Source: CAIWHR01 sp963717695 (GTDB lineage Bacteria; Pseudomonadota; Gammaproteobacteria; Burkholderiales; Casimicrobiaceae). Taken from it: a stretch of DNA of 64,000 nt. The position numbers and the translations under genes are program-made. Position 1 is the stretch's first letter, and every line of letters starts with the position of its first letter. Below are positions 42,976 through 51,906 of the stretch, piece after piece. The notes under the pieces are model-generated. The model saw nothing but the letters and a program-made list of their open reading frames with translations, had not been told where the DNA came from and did no database searches. The stretch is from NCBI GenBank assembly GCA_963717695.1, contig CAVQWR010000007.1, forward strand, positions 702,247-766,246. The letters are read 5' to 3'.

Positions 42976-44103
42976 TCAGCCCTTGCGCTTCGCGCCCGGC
43001 TGGATGGAGTCGTGCAGCGGCCCGACCCAGCTCTCGCCGGCGGCGAGCCTCTGCCGCAGCAGCACGAAGTCGGCCTCGCGATCCTCCTTGGTGCCCTCAT
43101 TGAACGCGGTGAAGCCGGCCCTCGCCTCGGTCATCATGTTGAGCGCAAGCCAGGCACGCGAGTTTTCCTTGTTGCGGTTCCACGCGTCGAGCTTGGGCTT
43201 GCGGAGCTCCTCCAGCGTCTTGGTCGTGCAGTCGGGAAACGTCAGCAGCATCTTGGCGCAGAGCTCGGCGACCTTCGCGTCGAGCAGCGACAGGTCGACG
43301 CTCCCGCGCGCGAGCATCGCCTTGCCTTCCTTCAGCGCGTCGCCGGTCTTCGGCTCGCCGAACACGAAGCGGCCAAAGTCGTCCGTCATCCGGCGGGTTT
43401 CCACCAGCGGATTGGCGACAAAATGGCCGTCGACCTTGAGCGCGGGCACGAGGTCGGTCAGCACCCCCATCCAGTACGCCTTGTGCGCGGAGAACGGCTC
43501 GCACAGCACGCACGCGGCCATCGAGCGCTCGGCGCCGGCGATGACAGGCAGGAAGTCGGTGGCACCGCCGATCGGCGCGGAGCCGTGCTTGGGACCGGCC
43601 TGCCCGAAGCGCGCAAGGTCCTGCGCGACGGAAAAGTCGCAGGCCATGCCGATCTCCTGGCCGCCGCCGATGCGCATGCCGTTGACGCGGCAGATCACGG
43701 GTTTGTCGCAGGCGAGAATCGCCGACACCATGTCGTTGAAGAGCCGCATGTACTGCCGGTATTCCTGCGGATGCCCGGCGTAATACTCGGCGTATTCCTT
43801 GGTGTTGCCGCCGGTGCAGAACGCCTTGTCCCCGGCACCGGTGAACACGACGCAGTTGACGTCGCGCGCGTTCGACGCGGCGCGAAAGGCGAGGATGACG
43901 CCCTTCACCATGTCGGTCGTGTACGAATTGAACTGCGTCGGATTGTCGAGCGTGATCCACGCGTTGTAGAGACCCGCGGCGACGGTGCCGTCGGGCAGCG
44001 TGGCCGGCCGCTTCTCGTAGCGGACGCCGGGCTTCGCGATGTCGTCGACGATATCGTGGTTCTTGAATTCGCGCGGTGCGAGCAGCGCTTCGGGAGCGTT
44101 CAT
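42976..44103 (-). CDS. oah: 6-Oxocyclohex-1-ene-1-carbonyl-CoA hydrolase
   Basis: An intact crotonase-superfamily protein of 375 residues, the length of Oah. Diagnostic parts are YNAWITLDNPTQFNSYTTDM, FTGAGDKAFCTGGNTKEYAE, GMRIGGGQEIGMACDFSVAQ and GPKHGSAPIGGATDFLPVI. It adds water and cleaves the ring to 3-hydroxypimelyl-CoA, the first open-chain intermediate. It is often used as a marker of anaerobic aromatic degradation. It lies 11 bp after had. Confidence 0.95.
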   Translation of the reverse strand: MNAPEALLAPREFKNHDIVDDIAKPGVRYEKRPATLPDGTVAAGLYNAWITLDNPTQFNSYTTDMVKGVILAFRAASNARDVNCVVFTGAGDKAFCTGGNTKEYAEYYAGHPQEYRQYMRLFNDMVSAILACDKPVICRVNGMRIGGGQEIGMACDFSVAQDLARFGQAGPKHGSAPIGGATDFLPVIAGAERSMAACVLCEPFSAHKAYWMGVLTDLVPALKVDGHFVANPLVETRRMTDDFGRFVFGEPKTGDALKEGKAMLARGSVDLSLLDAKVAELCAKMLLTFPDCTTKTLEELRKPKLDAWNRNKENSRAWLALNMMTEARAGFTAFNEGTKEDREADFVLLRQRLAAGESWVGPLHDSIQPGAKRKG

Positions 44104-44114
44104 GGGCAGTCTCC

Positions 44115-45185
44115 TCAGGGCGCGGGGGTGAGTACCACGCGCCTCTTGATGTCCTTGTGGTGCACGGCGGCGAAAACCTCGTTGATCGTGTCGAGCGGCC
44201 GGGCCTCGACGAACGGCTTGATCGCGACCTTGCCGTCCAGCACGAGATCGAGCGCCGCGGGATAGAGCTCCGGTGGACAGCCCCAGTTGCCGATGGCCTT
44301 GGCGTCGAACGCCATCAGGTTGGAGAGACGAACCTCCACCTTGTCCATCGTGAACCCGACCACCGACAGCGTCGCGCCGTGGACAAGCAGCCCGTAGGCG
44401 GTCAGCTGTCCCGCCGCCGTGCCCGAGCACTCGAAGATGATCCACTCGGTCGATTTCAGTCCGCTCGCCTTTGCGAACGCGCTGATCGCAGCCTTCATCG
44501 CCTTGCCGTCGTGCGCGCGTGCATCGAGCGTCAGCGCGGCGCCGTGGGCCGCGACCGCGGCGAGCTTGTCGGCGTCGACGTCGATCGCGACGACCTTCGC
44601 GCCGAAGGCGCGTGCGATCTGGACGCAGTACCCGCCGACTCCGCCCGCGCCCACGACGATGGCGAGACTGCCGGGCGCAACGCAGGCGCGACGCACCGCC
44701 TGGAAGGGCGTCGTCAGCGCGTCGGCGACGATCGACACGTCGGCCAGCGTGAGACCGGCCTTCGCAAGCCGGGCTTCGTCGACCTCGCACAGGCCGCGGC
44801 CGGGCACGACGATGTGCGATGCGAACCCGCCTTCGATGTCGTTGCCCGGCATCTTCTGCGCCCGGCAGATGGGTGCGAGGCCGCGCCGGCAGAGGTCGCA
44901 CTCGCCGCACGGCAGCACCGCCGGGACGATGACCGCCTTGCCGATCCACCCTTCGGCGCCCGCGCCGGCCGCGACGACGCGTCCGCTGATCTCGTGACCG
45001 AGCGCCAGCGGCAGCGGATGGTTGGTCCGCACGCCGTCGTAGTAATAGCCGAGGTCGGTGTGGCAGACCCCGCACCCGGCGATCGCGACGACGACTTCGC
45101 CGGGGCCGGGCGAAGCCTTGAAGGCGACACATTCCAGCGGCGCCTTCACCGCGCTCATGACCCACCGGCGGGCTTCGATGCTCAT
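44115..45185 (-). CDS. had: 6-Hydroxycyclohex-1-ene-1-carbonyl-CoA dehydrogenase
   Basis: A zinc alcohol dehydrogenase of 356 residues. Catalytic zinc ligands are in GCGVCHTDLGYY and LGHEISGRV, structural zinc Cys in CGECDLCRRGLAPIC, and the NAD-binding turn in VGAGGVGGYCVQIARA. It oxidises the hydroxyl formed by Dch to the ketone used by Oah. It is the first gene of the minus-strand operon; the palindrome at 45252-45275 lies about 70 bp upstream of ATG 45185. Confidence 0.93.
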   Translation of the reverse strand: MSIEARRWVMSAVKAPLECVAFKASPGPGEVVVAIAGCGVCHTDLGYYYDGVRTNHPLPLALGHEISGRVVAAGAGAEGWIGKAVIVPAVLPCGECDLCRRGLAPICRAQKMPGNDIEGGFASHIVVPGRGLCEVDEARLAKAGLTLADVSIVADALTTPFQAVRRACVAPGSLAIVVGAGGVGGYCVQIARAFGAKVVAIDVDADKLAAVAAHGAALTLDARAHDGKAMKAAISAFAKASGLKSTEWIIFECSGTAAGQLTAYGLLVHGATLSVVGFTMDKVEVRLSNLMAFDAKAIGNWGCPPELYPAALDLVLDGKVAIKPFVEARPLDTINEVFAAVHHKDIKRRVVLTPAP

Positions 45186-45251
45186 GCGGGTGCTCCTCCT
45201 CGATTCTCGTGCCGTCCATCGGGCCCCGAAAGACCCTGCTGGCGGCTATTT

Positions 45252-45275
45252 CGGTATTACAGTACCATAATACCG
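45252..45275. promoter_or_regulatory. 24-bp palindrome between had and korA, candidate shared operator
   Basis: Perfect 8-bp arms CGGTATTA (45252-45259) and TAATACCG (45268-45275) separated by 8 bp, in a short A/T-rich patch of the 193-bp divergent region. Its position, close to both start sites, suits a repressor acting on both the had-bcr operon and korAB. The regulator is unknown. Confidence 0.6.
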
Positions 45276-45378
45276 GTTTGGGTGAAAATCATCATGCGCG
45301 GAGGTGCCCGCGTGTGCATTGATCTCGATCAATCGGAGCCGGGCGCCTTGCCGGTTAACTGTCGGCATCCGAAGGAAG

Positions 45379-47172
45379 ATGGGAGCACAAGTGGAGCCAC
45401 GCACCGACAAGCCGGCACGCACGGCGGCCCCGCCCTCGCGGCGGCGCGACGCGGGTGCCGCGCAATGCATCTCGATCGCGCTGGCCGGCAGCGGCGGCAG
45501 CGGCGTGATGACCGCGGGCACGCTGCTGATCGCTGCGGCGGCCAAGGCGGGCTGGTACGGCCTCATGGTTCGCACCAGCGGCCCGCAGATCCGCGGCGGC
45601 GAGGCGGCGGCGCTCGTGCGCCTCGGCCGGCATCCGGTCGACACCCTCGACGACGCGTTCGACGTGCTGCTCGCCATCGACTGGCAGAACGTCAACCGCT
45701 TTGCCGACGAGATCCCCCTCACCGACCGCAGCGTCGTCATCGGCGACGCCGACGAGGGCGATGCGCCGGAGGTGTTCACGAGGAGTGGCGCTCGGCAGAT
45801 CGCGCTGCCGCTCAAGAAAACCGCGAAGGCCGTCAAGGGCAGCTGGACCAACATGGTGGCGCTCGGCGTCGCCGGTGCGCTCGCGGGTCTTCCGGTCGAG
45901 GCAATGGAAGCGGCGGTGCGCGCGTCGTGGAAGCGCGACGCCGCACTGCTCGATGCAAATCTCGAGGCGCTCGCCAAGGGAATCGCCGCGGGCAGCGGCA
46001 TCGTCGGCGTGCGCAGCATCCCCGCCGGAATCCCGGGGCGCGGCAGGCGCTGGGTCATCTCGGGCAACGAGGCCGCTGGACTGGGTGCCGTCCGCGGCGG
46101 CATCCGCTTCGTCGCCGCCTACCCGATCACGCCGGCGACCGAGCTCCTCGAATGGATGGCGCCCGCGCTCGCGAAAGTCGGCGGCACGCTGCTGCAGGCC
46201 GAGGACGAGCTTGCCTCCGTCAACATGATCATCGGCGCGTCCTACGGCGGCGTGCCATCCCTCACCGCGACCGCCGGCCCGGGCCTTGCGCTGATGACCG
46301 AAGGCATCGGCCTCGCCGTCGGCGCCGAGGTGCCGATCGTCGTCGTCGACGTGATGCGCGGCGGTCCCTCGACCGGCATTCCCGCCAAGAGCGAGCAGAG
46401 CGACCTCTCGTTCGCCGTCAGCGGCCTCCACGGCGACGCGCCGCGGCTCGTGCTCGCGCCAACGTCGATCGCCGACTGCGTCGCGACGACGCAATGGGCC
46501 GTGCATCTTGCCGAAGCACTGCAGGCGCCGGCCATCGTGCTGTCGGATCAGTTCCTCGGCCAGTCGCGCGCGATCATCGAGCGCCCGGCCGACATCACCT
46601 TCACCGGCAAGCGCATCACCGCGGCGGCGAACACGCCCGATTACCGCCGCTACGCCAACACCGCGTCCGGCATCTCGCCGATGGCCGTGCCCGGCACGCC
46701 GGGCGTCGTCTATACCGCGGACGGCCTCGAGCACACCGAGGGCGGCACGCCGAGCAGCAATGCGCGCGACCACGGCGTCCAGCTCGACAAGCGGGCGCGC
46801 AAGCTCGAAGCTTTCGACTACGGGCCGATGTGGGCGGACGTCGAAGGCGACGGCGACTCCGCGGTGATCACGTTCGGCTCCTCGACCGCCGCGGTGCGCG
46901 AAGGCGTCGCCCGCGCCGGCGAAGCGGGGGCCCGCCTGCGGCTGATCGCGATCCGCCTTCTCGCTCCCGCACGGCCCGGACAACTCGCGGCCGCGCTCAC
47001 GGGCGTGACGCGCGTGCTCGTCGTCGAGCAGAACCACGGTGCGCAGCTCTTCCGTTATCTCCGCGCGATGTACGACCTCCCCGGCAAGCCGGCGAGCTAT
47101 CATCGCCCGGGCCCGCTGCCGCTGCGCCCCGGCGAGCTCGCGACGGCGATTCTCGAATGGTGCGGACGATGA
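45379..47172 (+). CDS. korA: 2-Oxoglutarate:ferredoxin oxidoreductase, alpha (gamma-alpha fused)
   Basis: A protein of 597 residues in which the gamma domain (ALAGSGGSGVMTAGTLLIAA, RTSGPQIRGGEAAALVRLG) is fused before the alpha domain (AAYPITPATELLEWMAPAL, GGVPSLTATAGPGLALMTEG, VDVMRGGPSTGIPAKSEQSD). The C-terminal domain ends with VLVVEQNHGAQLFRYL. With KorB it oxidises 2-oxoglutarate to succinyl-CoA and reduces ferredoxin, the electron source for benzoyl-CoA reductase in Thauera-type bacteria. ATG 45379 with GGAAG upstream gives a start consistent with the fused family. Confidence 0.92.
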   Translation: MGAQVEPRTDKPARTAAPPSRRRDAGAAQCISIALAGSGGSGVMTAGTLLIAAAAKAGWYGLMVRTSGPQIRGGEAAALVRLGRHPVDTLDDAFDVLLAIDWQNVNRFADEIPLTDRSVVIGDADEGDAPEVFTRSGARQIALPLKKTAKAVKGSWTNMVALGVAGALAGLPVEAMEAAVRASWKRDAALLDANLEALAKGIAAGSGIVGVRSIPAGIPGRGRRWVISGNEAAGLGAVRGGIRFVAAYPITPATELLEWMAPALAKVGGTLLQAEDELASVNMIIGASYGGVPSLTATAGPGLALMTEGIGLAVGAEVPIVVVDVMRGGPSTGIPAKSEQSDLSFAVSGLHGDAPRLVLAPTSIADCVATTQWAVHLAEALQAPAIVLSDQFLGQSRAIIERPADITFTGKRITAAANTPDYRRYANTASGISPMAVPGTPGVVYTADGLEHTEGGTPSSNARDHGVQLDKRARKLEAFDYGPMWADVEGDGDSAVITFGSSTAAVREGVARAGEAGARLRLIAIRLLAPARPGQLAAALTGVTRVLVVEQNHGAQLFRYLRAMYDLPGKPASYHRPGPLPLRPGELATAILEWCGR

Positions 47173-47197
47173 GCGCGATATCGATGAGGAGCCCGCG

Positions 47198-48034
47198 ATG
47201 AGCGACGCCACCGTCACGACGCTTCGGACCGCCGCGATGTACAAGTCCGCGTACAAGCCGATCTGGTGTCCGGGCTGCGGCGATTTTTCGGTGCTCTCCG
47301 CGCTCACCAAGGCGCTGGCGATGCTGGCAGTGCCGCCCGAGATGGTCGCCGTCGTGTCCGGCATCGGCTGCTCGTCGCGGATTCCCGCGTACACGACCTG
47401 CTACGGCTTTCACGGCGTGCACGGGCGCGCGCTGCCCGCCGCGACCGGCCTCAAGGTCGCCCGGCCCGAGCTCACCGTCGTCGTCACCGGCGGCGACGGC
47501 GACGGCTACTCGATCGGCGGCAATCACTTCCTGCATGCGTGCCGGCGCAACGTCGACCTCACCTACATCGTGATGGACAACCACGTGTATGGCATGACCA
47601 AGGGCCAGCCGTCGCCGACGACCGAACCCGACTGGGATTCGAAGCTCTCGCCGGGCGGCACCGGCGTGCGGCCGTTCAATCCGCTGGTGATCGCACTCGC
47701 CTCCGGCGCGAATTTTGTCGCACGCGCATTCACCGGCGATCCCAACGGCACCGCGGCGATCATCGCCGAGGCGATCCGGCACCCGGGCTTTTCGTTCGTG
47801 GAGGTACTTTCGCCTTGCGTGACGTTCCGGCCGGAACAGCGCGCATGGAAGGAGCTCGTTCATCCCGCGCCCGTCGCCGCGACCGACGATCCGGCGCGCG
47901 CCGCGCACCGGATCATGACGGACGATGGCTTCAATATCGGCGTGCTGTTCGCGGGCAGCCGCACCCCTTACCCCATCCCGACCGGACAAGCGCAATGCGC
48001 GCCGGCCGATCTCGAAACGGAGTTCGCCCCATGA
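47198..48034 (+). CDS. korB: 2-Oxoglutarate:ferredoxin oxidoreductase, beta (TPP-binding)
   Basis: A protein of 278 residues. The cluster Cys are in IWCPGCGDFSVL and GIGCSSRIPAY; the thiamine diphosphate motif is GDGDGYSIGGNHFLHACRRN with the later DNHVYGMTKGQPSPTT. The late CVTFRP also carries a conserved Cys. It forms the active enzyme with KorA and starts 25 bp after korA. The stop overlaps the next gene's start, so translation is coupled with the ferritin-like protein. Confidence 0.93.
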   Translation: MSDATVTTLRTAAMYKSAYKPIWCPGCGDFSVLSALTKALAMLAVPPEMVAVVSGIGCSSRIPAYTTCYGFHGVHGRALPAATGLKVARPELTVVVTGGDGDGYSIGGNHFLHACRRNVDLTYIVMDNHVYGMTKGQPSPTTEPDWDSKLSPGGTGVRPFNPLVIALASGANFVARAFTGDPNGTAAIIAEAIRHPGFSFVEVLSPCVTFRPEQRAWKELVHPAPVAATDDPARAAHRIMTDDGFNIGVLFAGSRTPYPIPTGQAQCAPADLETEFAP

Positions 48035-48699
48035 ATGCGGCCACCACCCGAACCGTCAGGACTGCCAAGAAGGCTGTCGCGAAAAAACGCGCCTCGTCGC
48101 GCACCGCCACTCCCGCCAAGAAGAAGGCTGCGGCGAAGCCCGTGGCTTTGAAGCGGGCCAAGCCCGTGGCGGGAGCTGCTCCCGTCGTGCACGTGCCGAA
48201 GACGCTGACCGAGTTCATGGCGCAGGCGTGGCTGATGGAGGTCGAGGCGGCGCAGCGCTACAACGAATTCGCCGACGCGATGGAAATGCACAACAACCGC
48301 GACGTCGCGACGATGTTCCGCACGATGGCGGGCTACGAGACCAAGCATGCGGACGCGATCATGGTCGAGATGGGCTGGACCGAATTTCCGCCCGTCACGC
48401 CGCGCAGCGGCGACTGGCCCGGCGCCGAAGGCCCCGAGACCGCGCCCGGCGACGCGGTCCACTACCTGATGCAGCCCTGGCACGCGCTGACGCTGGCGCT
48501 CGCGGCCGAGCGCCGCGCCGAGCAGTTCTTCGTCGAGCTCGCCCGAGCCGCGAAGGTCGAAACGGTGCGCCGTGCGGCGCGGGAGCTCGCGGCCGAGGAG
48601 CGCGAGCACGTCGAGCTCGTCCTCAAATGGATGAAGAAGGTGCCGCAGCCCGACTCCGACTGGGCAAACGATCCCGATCCGCCCCGCAACATGGATTGA
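48031..48699 (+). CDS. Ferritin-like di-iron protein with lysine/alanine-rich N-terminal tail
   Basis: A protein of 222 residues. The first 50 or so are a basic, low-complexity tail (AKKAVAKKRASSRTATPAKK) like histone H1-type AKKA repeats. Residues from about 58 form a rubrerythrin/ferritin-like four-helix bundle with metal residues in MEVEAAQRYNEFAD, YETKHAD, AAERRAEQFFVEL and AEEREHVELVL. Such proteins use O2 or peroxide, and one beside ferredoxin-dependent, oxygen-sensitive enzymes suggests protection. The tail could bind DNA or other polyanions. It starts at ATG 48031 within the korB stop, so it is made with the enzyme. Confidence 0.8.
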   Translation: MNAATTRTVRTAKKAVAKKRASSRTATPAKKKAAAKPVALKRAKPVAGAAPVVHVPKTLTEFMAQAWLMEVEAAQRYNEFADAMEMHNNRDVATMFRTMAGYETKHADAIMVEMGWTEFPPVTPRSGDWPGAEGPETAPGDAVHYLMQPWHALTLALAAERRAEQFFVELARAAKVETVRRAARELAAEEREHVELVLKWMKKVPQPDSDWANDPDPPRNMD

Positions 48700-48712
48700 A
48701 GCGAAGGCGCAG

Positions 48713-49458
48713 ATGCAGCTCGACGGCAAGGTTGCCATCGTCACCGGCGCCGCGCAGGGCATCGGCGCTGCCGTCGCCCGGGCCTTTGCCCGGGAAGGCG
48801 CGCAGGTTGGCGTCGTCGACCTGTCGCTCCCGCGCGCCGAGGCCGTCGCGGCGGAGCTTCGCACTGCCGGCGCGGACGCCATCGGCCTCGCGTGCAACGT
48901 CGCGACCCGCGCCGATGTGGACGCCATGGTCGTCGCGATGCACGAACGCTTCGGTCGCGTCGACATCCTGGTGAACAACGCCGGCATCGTCCGCGCCGCA
49001 ATGCTGCACAAGATGACGGAAGCGCAATGGAACGAGGTGCTCGCCGTGCATCTCACCGGAAGCTTCAACTGCCTGCAGGCGGTCGTCGGCGGAATGATGG
49101 AGCGGCGTTACGGGCGCGTCATCAATGTGACTTCCACCGCGGGCGTGCTCGGAACGATCGGCCAGATCAACTACAGCGCGGCGAAGGCCGGCATTCTCGG
49201 CCTCACGATGTCGGCCGCGAAGGAGCTTCCCGATACGCGATCACCGTCAACGCGATTGCACCGGGCGCGGCGACGCCGATGACGGAGACGATCCGGACCG
49301 ACGAGAGATTCAGGGAAAAGTATCTCGACCGCATCCCGATGGGACGCTGGGCCGAGCCCGACGAGATCGCGCCGGCCTTCGTGTTCCTTGCGTCGGCGGG
49401 TGCGAGCTACGTCACCGGACAGGTCCTTGCCGCCGACGGCGGCATGACGATCCGCTAG
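48713..49458 (+). CDS. SDR dehydrogenase of the benzoyl-CoA cluster (one frameshift)
   Basis: About 248 residues. It has the NAD(P) motif VTGAAQGIGAAVARAFA, NNAGIV, the catalytic Ser in NVTSTAGVL and Tyr/Lys in YSAAKAGI. After a one-base loss near 49228 the C-terminus continues in another frame with VNAIAPGAATPMTETIR and YVTGQVLAADGGMTIR. It resembles FabG and BadH-type 2-hydroxycyclohexane-carboxyl-CoA or 3-hydroxyacyl-CoA dehydrogenases. A role in oxidising 3-hydroxypimelyl-CoA made by Oah would fit the context, but this is inference. It lies 13 bp after the ferritin-like gene. Confidence 0.8.
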
Positions 49459-49482
49459 GACGACCGGATCGCGTGCCGACCG

Positions 49483-49995
49483 TCACGCGGCCGCGACGGT
49501 GCGGGTCACGGACAGCGCGGGCGGATGCGCGAGCGTCTGGTACACGACGCAGTACCGCTCGGTGAGGCGCAGCAGCGTGGCGAGCTGCTCCTCGGACGCA
49601 TCGGTGTCGAGCACGAACTGCAGGCGGATGCCCTGAAAGCCGACCGCGACGTCCTTCGCCACGCCAAGCGTGCCGCGAAAATCGAGATCGCCTTCCGCCC
49701 GGACCGTCGCGTCGCGAAGCGTGATGCCGAGCGCCGTGGCGACCGCGTTGAGCGTCACGCCCGCGCACGCCACGAGCGCCTGCAGCAGCATGTCGCCCGA
49801 GCAGGCGTTCTGGCCGGTGCCGCCGGTGGCGGGATGCAATCCGGCGGCGACGAGCGCCTTCCCCGTCTCGACACTGCAGCTGACGCCGTCGCCGAGATGC
49901 CCCTCGGCGTGCAGCGTGACGAGCGCCGCCGCGGGCACCTCTCGATAGCGCTCCTTGAGCGGGGCCTGGATGGAGCGCAACTCATCGGCGTTCAT
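49483..49995 (-). CDS. OsmC-family protein
   Basis: A protein of 170 residues with OsmC features: CSGDMLLQALVACAGVTLNA and the second conserved Cys in LTERYCVVYQTLAHPPALSV. The two Cys of OsmC/Ohr proteins reduce organic hydroperoxides. The N-terminus is atypical for classical OsmC. It is convergent with the SDR gene. Related genes often occur beside benzoyl-CoA clusters, so protection of the pathway from peroxide is possible. Confidence 0.88.
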   Translation of the reverse strand: MNADELRSIQAPLKERYREVPAAALVTLHAEGHLGDGVSCSVETGKALVAAGLHPATGGTGQNACSGDMLLQALVACAGVTLNAVATALGITLRDATVRAEGDLDFRGTLGVAKDVAVGFQGIRLQFVLDTDASEEQLATLLRLTERYCVVYQTLAHPPALSVTRTVAAA

Positions 49996-50068
49996 GATGC
50001 CCTCGACGGAAAAAGGTGCGCGCGCGGCGCGACCGATCGCGCGCGCGGTCGCATTGCAGCACGGGATT

Positions 50069-51824
50069 TCACTCCGGCAGGCCCGCCTTCAGCAGGGCGT
50101 CGCGCAGGTGATTCCGGTCGCTTTCCTGCTGGTAGTGCAGCGTCGCCATGAAGCGCCGCGTCGAATAATCCGGCATTTCGCGCAGCACTTCCTGCGCGTG
50201 CGCCGCTGCGGCGGTCCGGTCGCCGATCTGCGCCAGCGACGCGGCGAGGAACGCGTGGTGCGTGTAGTCGGGGCGCGTCACCCGGCTCAGCGCCGCGACC
50301 GCCTCCGGATACTGCCGCGCCGTGCAATGGGCGCGGCCGAGATGGTTCCAGAAGCGCTCGGGATGGTAGGGGTTGACGCGCATCGCCTTGCGGATCCACT
50401 CGATGCCGTCCTCGGGGCGGCCGAGCCACGTCAGAAGCTCGCCCTGCTGGACCAGGATGAGGTCGTTGTTCGGGTTGAGGCCGAGTGCCCGCTCCTGGTG
50501 ATACTTCGCCTTCTCGTGCTCGTCGAGCGCGAGATTCACCGCGGCGAGCACGCGATGCACGTCGCTGTCGTTGTCGTCCAGCGCAAGCGCGGCGTGTGCG
50601 GTGTCGACGACCTCCTTCCACGTCGTCTTGCGATCCTCGCACCAGTCGTAGACCCAGGTCTGCGCCAGCACGCAGGCGCGCCACGCATGGGCGTGGGCGT
50701 ATTTGGGCTCGAGCGCGATGGCGCGATCGAGCATCCGCTGCGCCTCCGCGTTGTCCTCTCGCGTCGAGCGGTGGTGCAGGATCTTGCCGGTCAGCACGTA
50801 CTCATAGGCCGCCATGCTCTGCGGCGGCTTGCGCTTCGCGCGGTCCTGGCCGGCGGCCTCGATCCGGCCGGGCAGCGTGCCGGCGATCGCGGAAGTCACT
50901 TCGTCCTGGATGGCGAAGATGTCCTCGAGCTTGCGGTCGTAGCGCTCGGCCCAGATGTGGCGGTCGGTCTCGCCGTCGATCAGCTGGACGGTGACGCGCA
51001 CCCGGTCGCCCGCCTTGCGCACGCTTCCCTCGACGACGTAATGGACGCCGAACTCGCGCGCGATTTCCTTGACCTTGACGACCTTGCCCTTGTGCACGAA
51101 CGCGGAATTGCGGGAGATGACGAGGAGGTCGCGGAAGCGGGACAGCTCGGTGATGATGTCCTCGGTCAGCCCATCGACGAAGAATTCCTGCTCGGGATCG
51201 CCGCTCATGTTGACGAACGGCAGCACGACGAGCGATGGCTTCAGCGTCGTGTCGGCGCTCGCCGCCGCGGCGGCCGCCTGTGGACGTGCGCGCGCGGTCG
51301 AGCAGGACGCGGAACACGCGGATCGGCCGGGCGATGTTCTTCACCGTCTGCTCGCCCAGGTCCTCGAACGCGACGTCGAGGCGGTCGCCGACCTGGTCGC
51401 GCACCGCGGCGGAGACGCAGATTCCGTTCGGCTCGGCGAGCGCCTGCAGCCGCGCCGCCACGTTGACGCCGTCGCCGAAGATGTCGCCGTCCTCGTCGAT
51501 CACGTCGCCGAGGTTGATGCCGATCCGGAACTGGAGCCAGCGCGCCGGCGAGACGTCGGCATTGCGTCGCGTCATCCGCCGCTGGATCTCGGCGGCGCAC
51601 TCGACGGCATCGGCGACCGACTGGAACTCCACCAGCATGCCGTCGCCCGTGGTCTTGATGATGTTGCCGTGGTTCTTGGCGATGACGGGATCCACGAGCT
51701 CGAGGCGGTGCGTCCTGAGACGCGCGAGCGTGCCGCGCTCGTCCGCCTCCATCAGCCGGCTGTAGCCGACCATGTCGGCCGCGAGAATGGCTGCCAGTCG
51801 CCGATCGTTCTTGGGTGAGTCCAT
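50069..51824 (-). CDS. Class III adenylate/guanylate cyclase with TolB-like and TPR regions (one frameshift)
   Basis: About 585 residues. The N-terminal cyclase domain has LAAILAADMVGYSRLMEAD with a metal Asp, TTGDGMLVEF, and INLGDVIDEDGDIFGDGVNV. A frame break near 51240-51290 follows; then LPFVNMSGDPEQEFFVDGL, the usual intermediate region, and TPR repeats (AYEYVLTGKIL, YHQERALGLNPNND). This domain order is common in Proteobacteria and its ligands are unknown. ATG 51824 is preceded by no obvious ribosome site. It is read as one gene because the two frames together give the complete family architecture. Confidence 0.85.
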
Positions 51825-51906
51825 TGGCCGATGGTGGGTCGCAGGCGAATCGATTCTACCCGTGGCGACGGCCGGAAGGTCAATGGCCCCCGCCCTGGTG
51901 CGCCCG

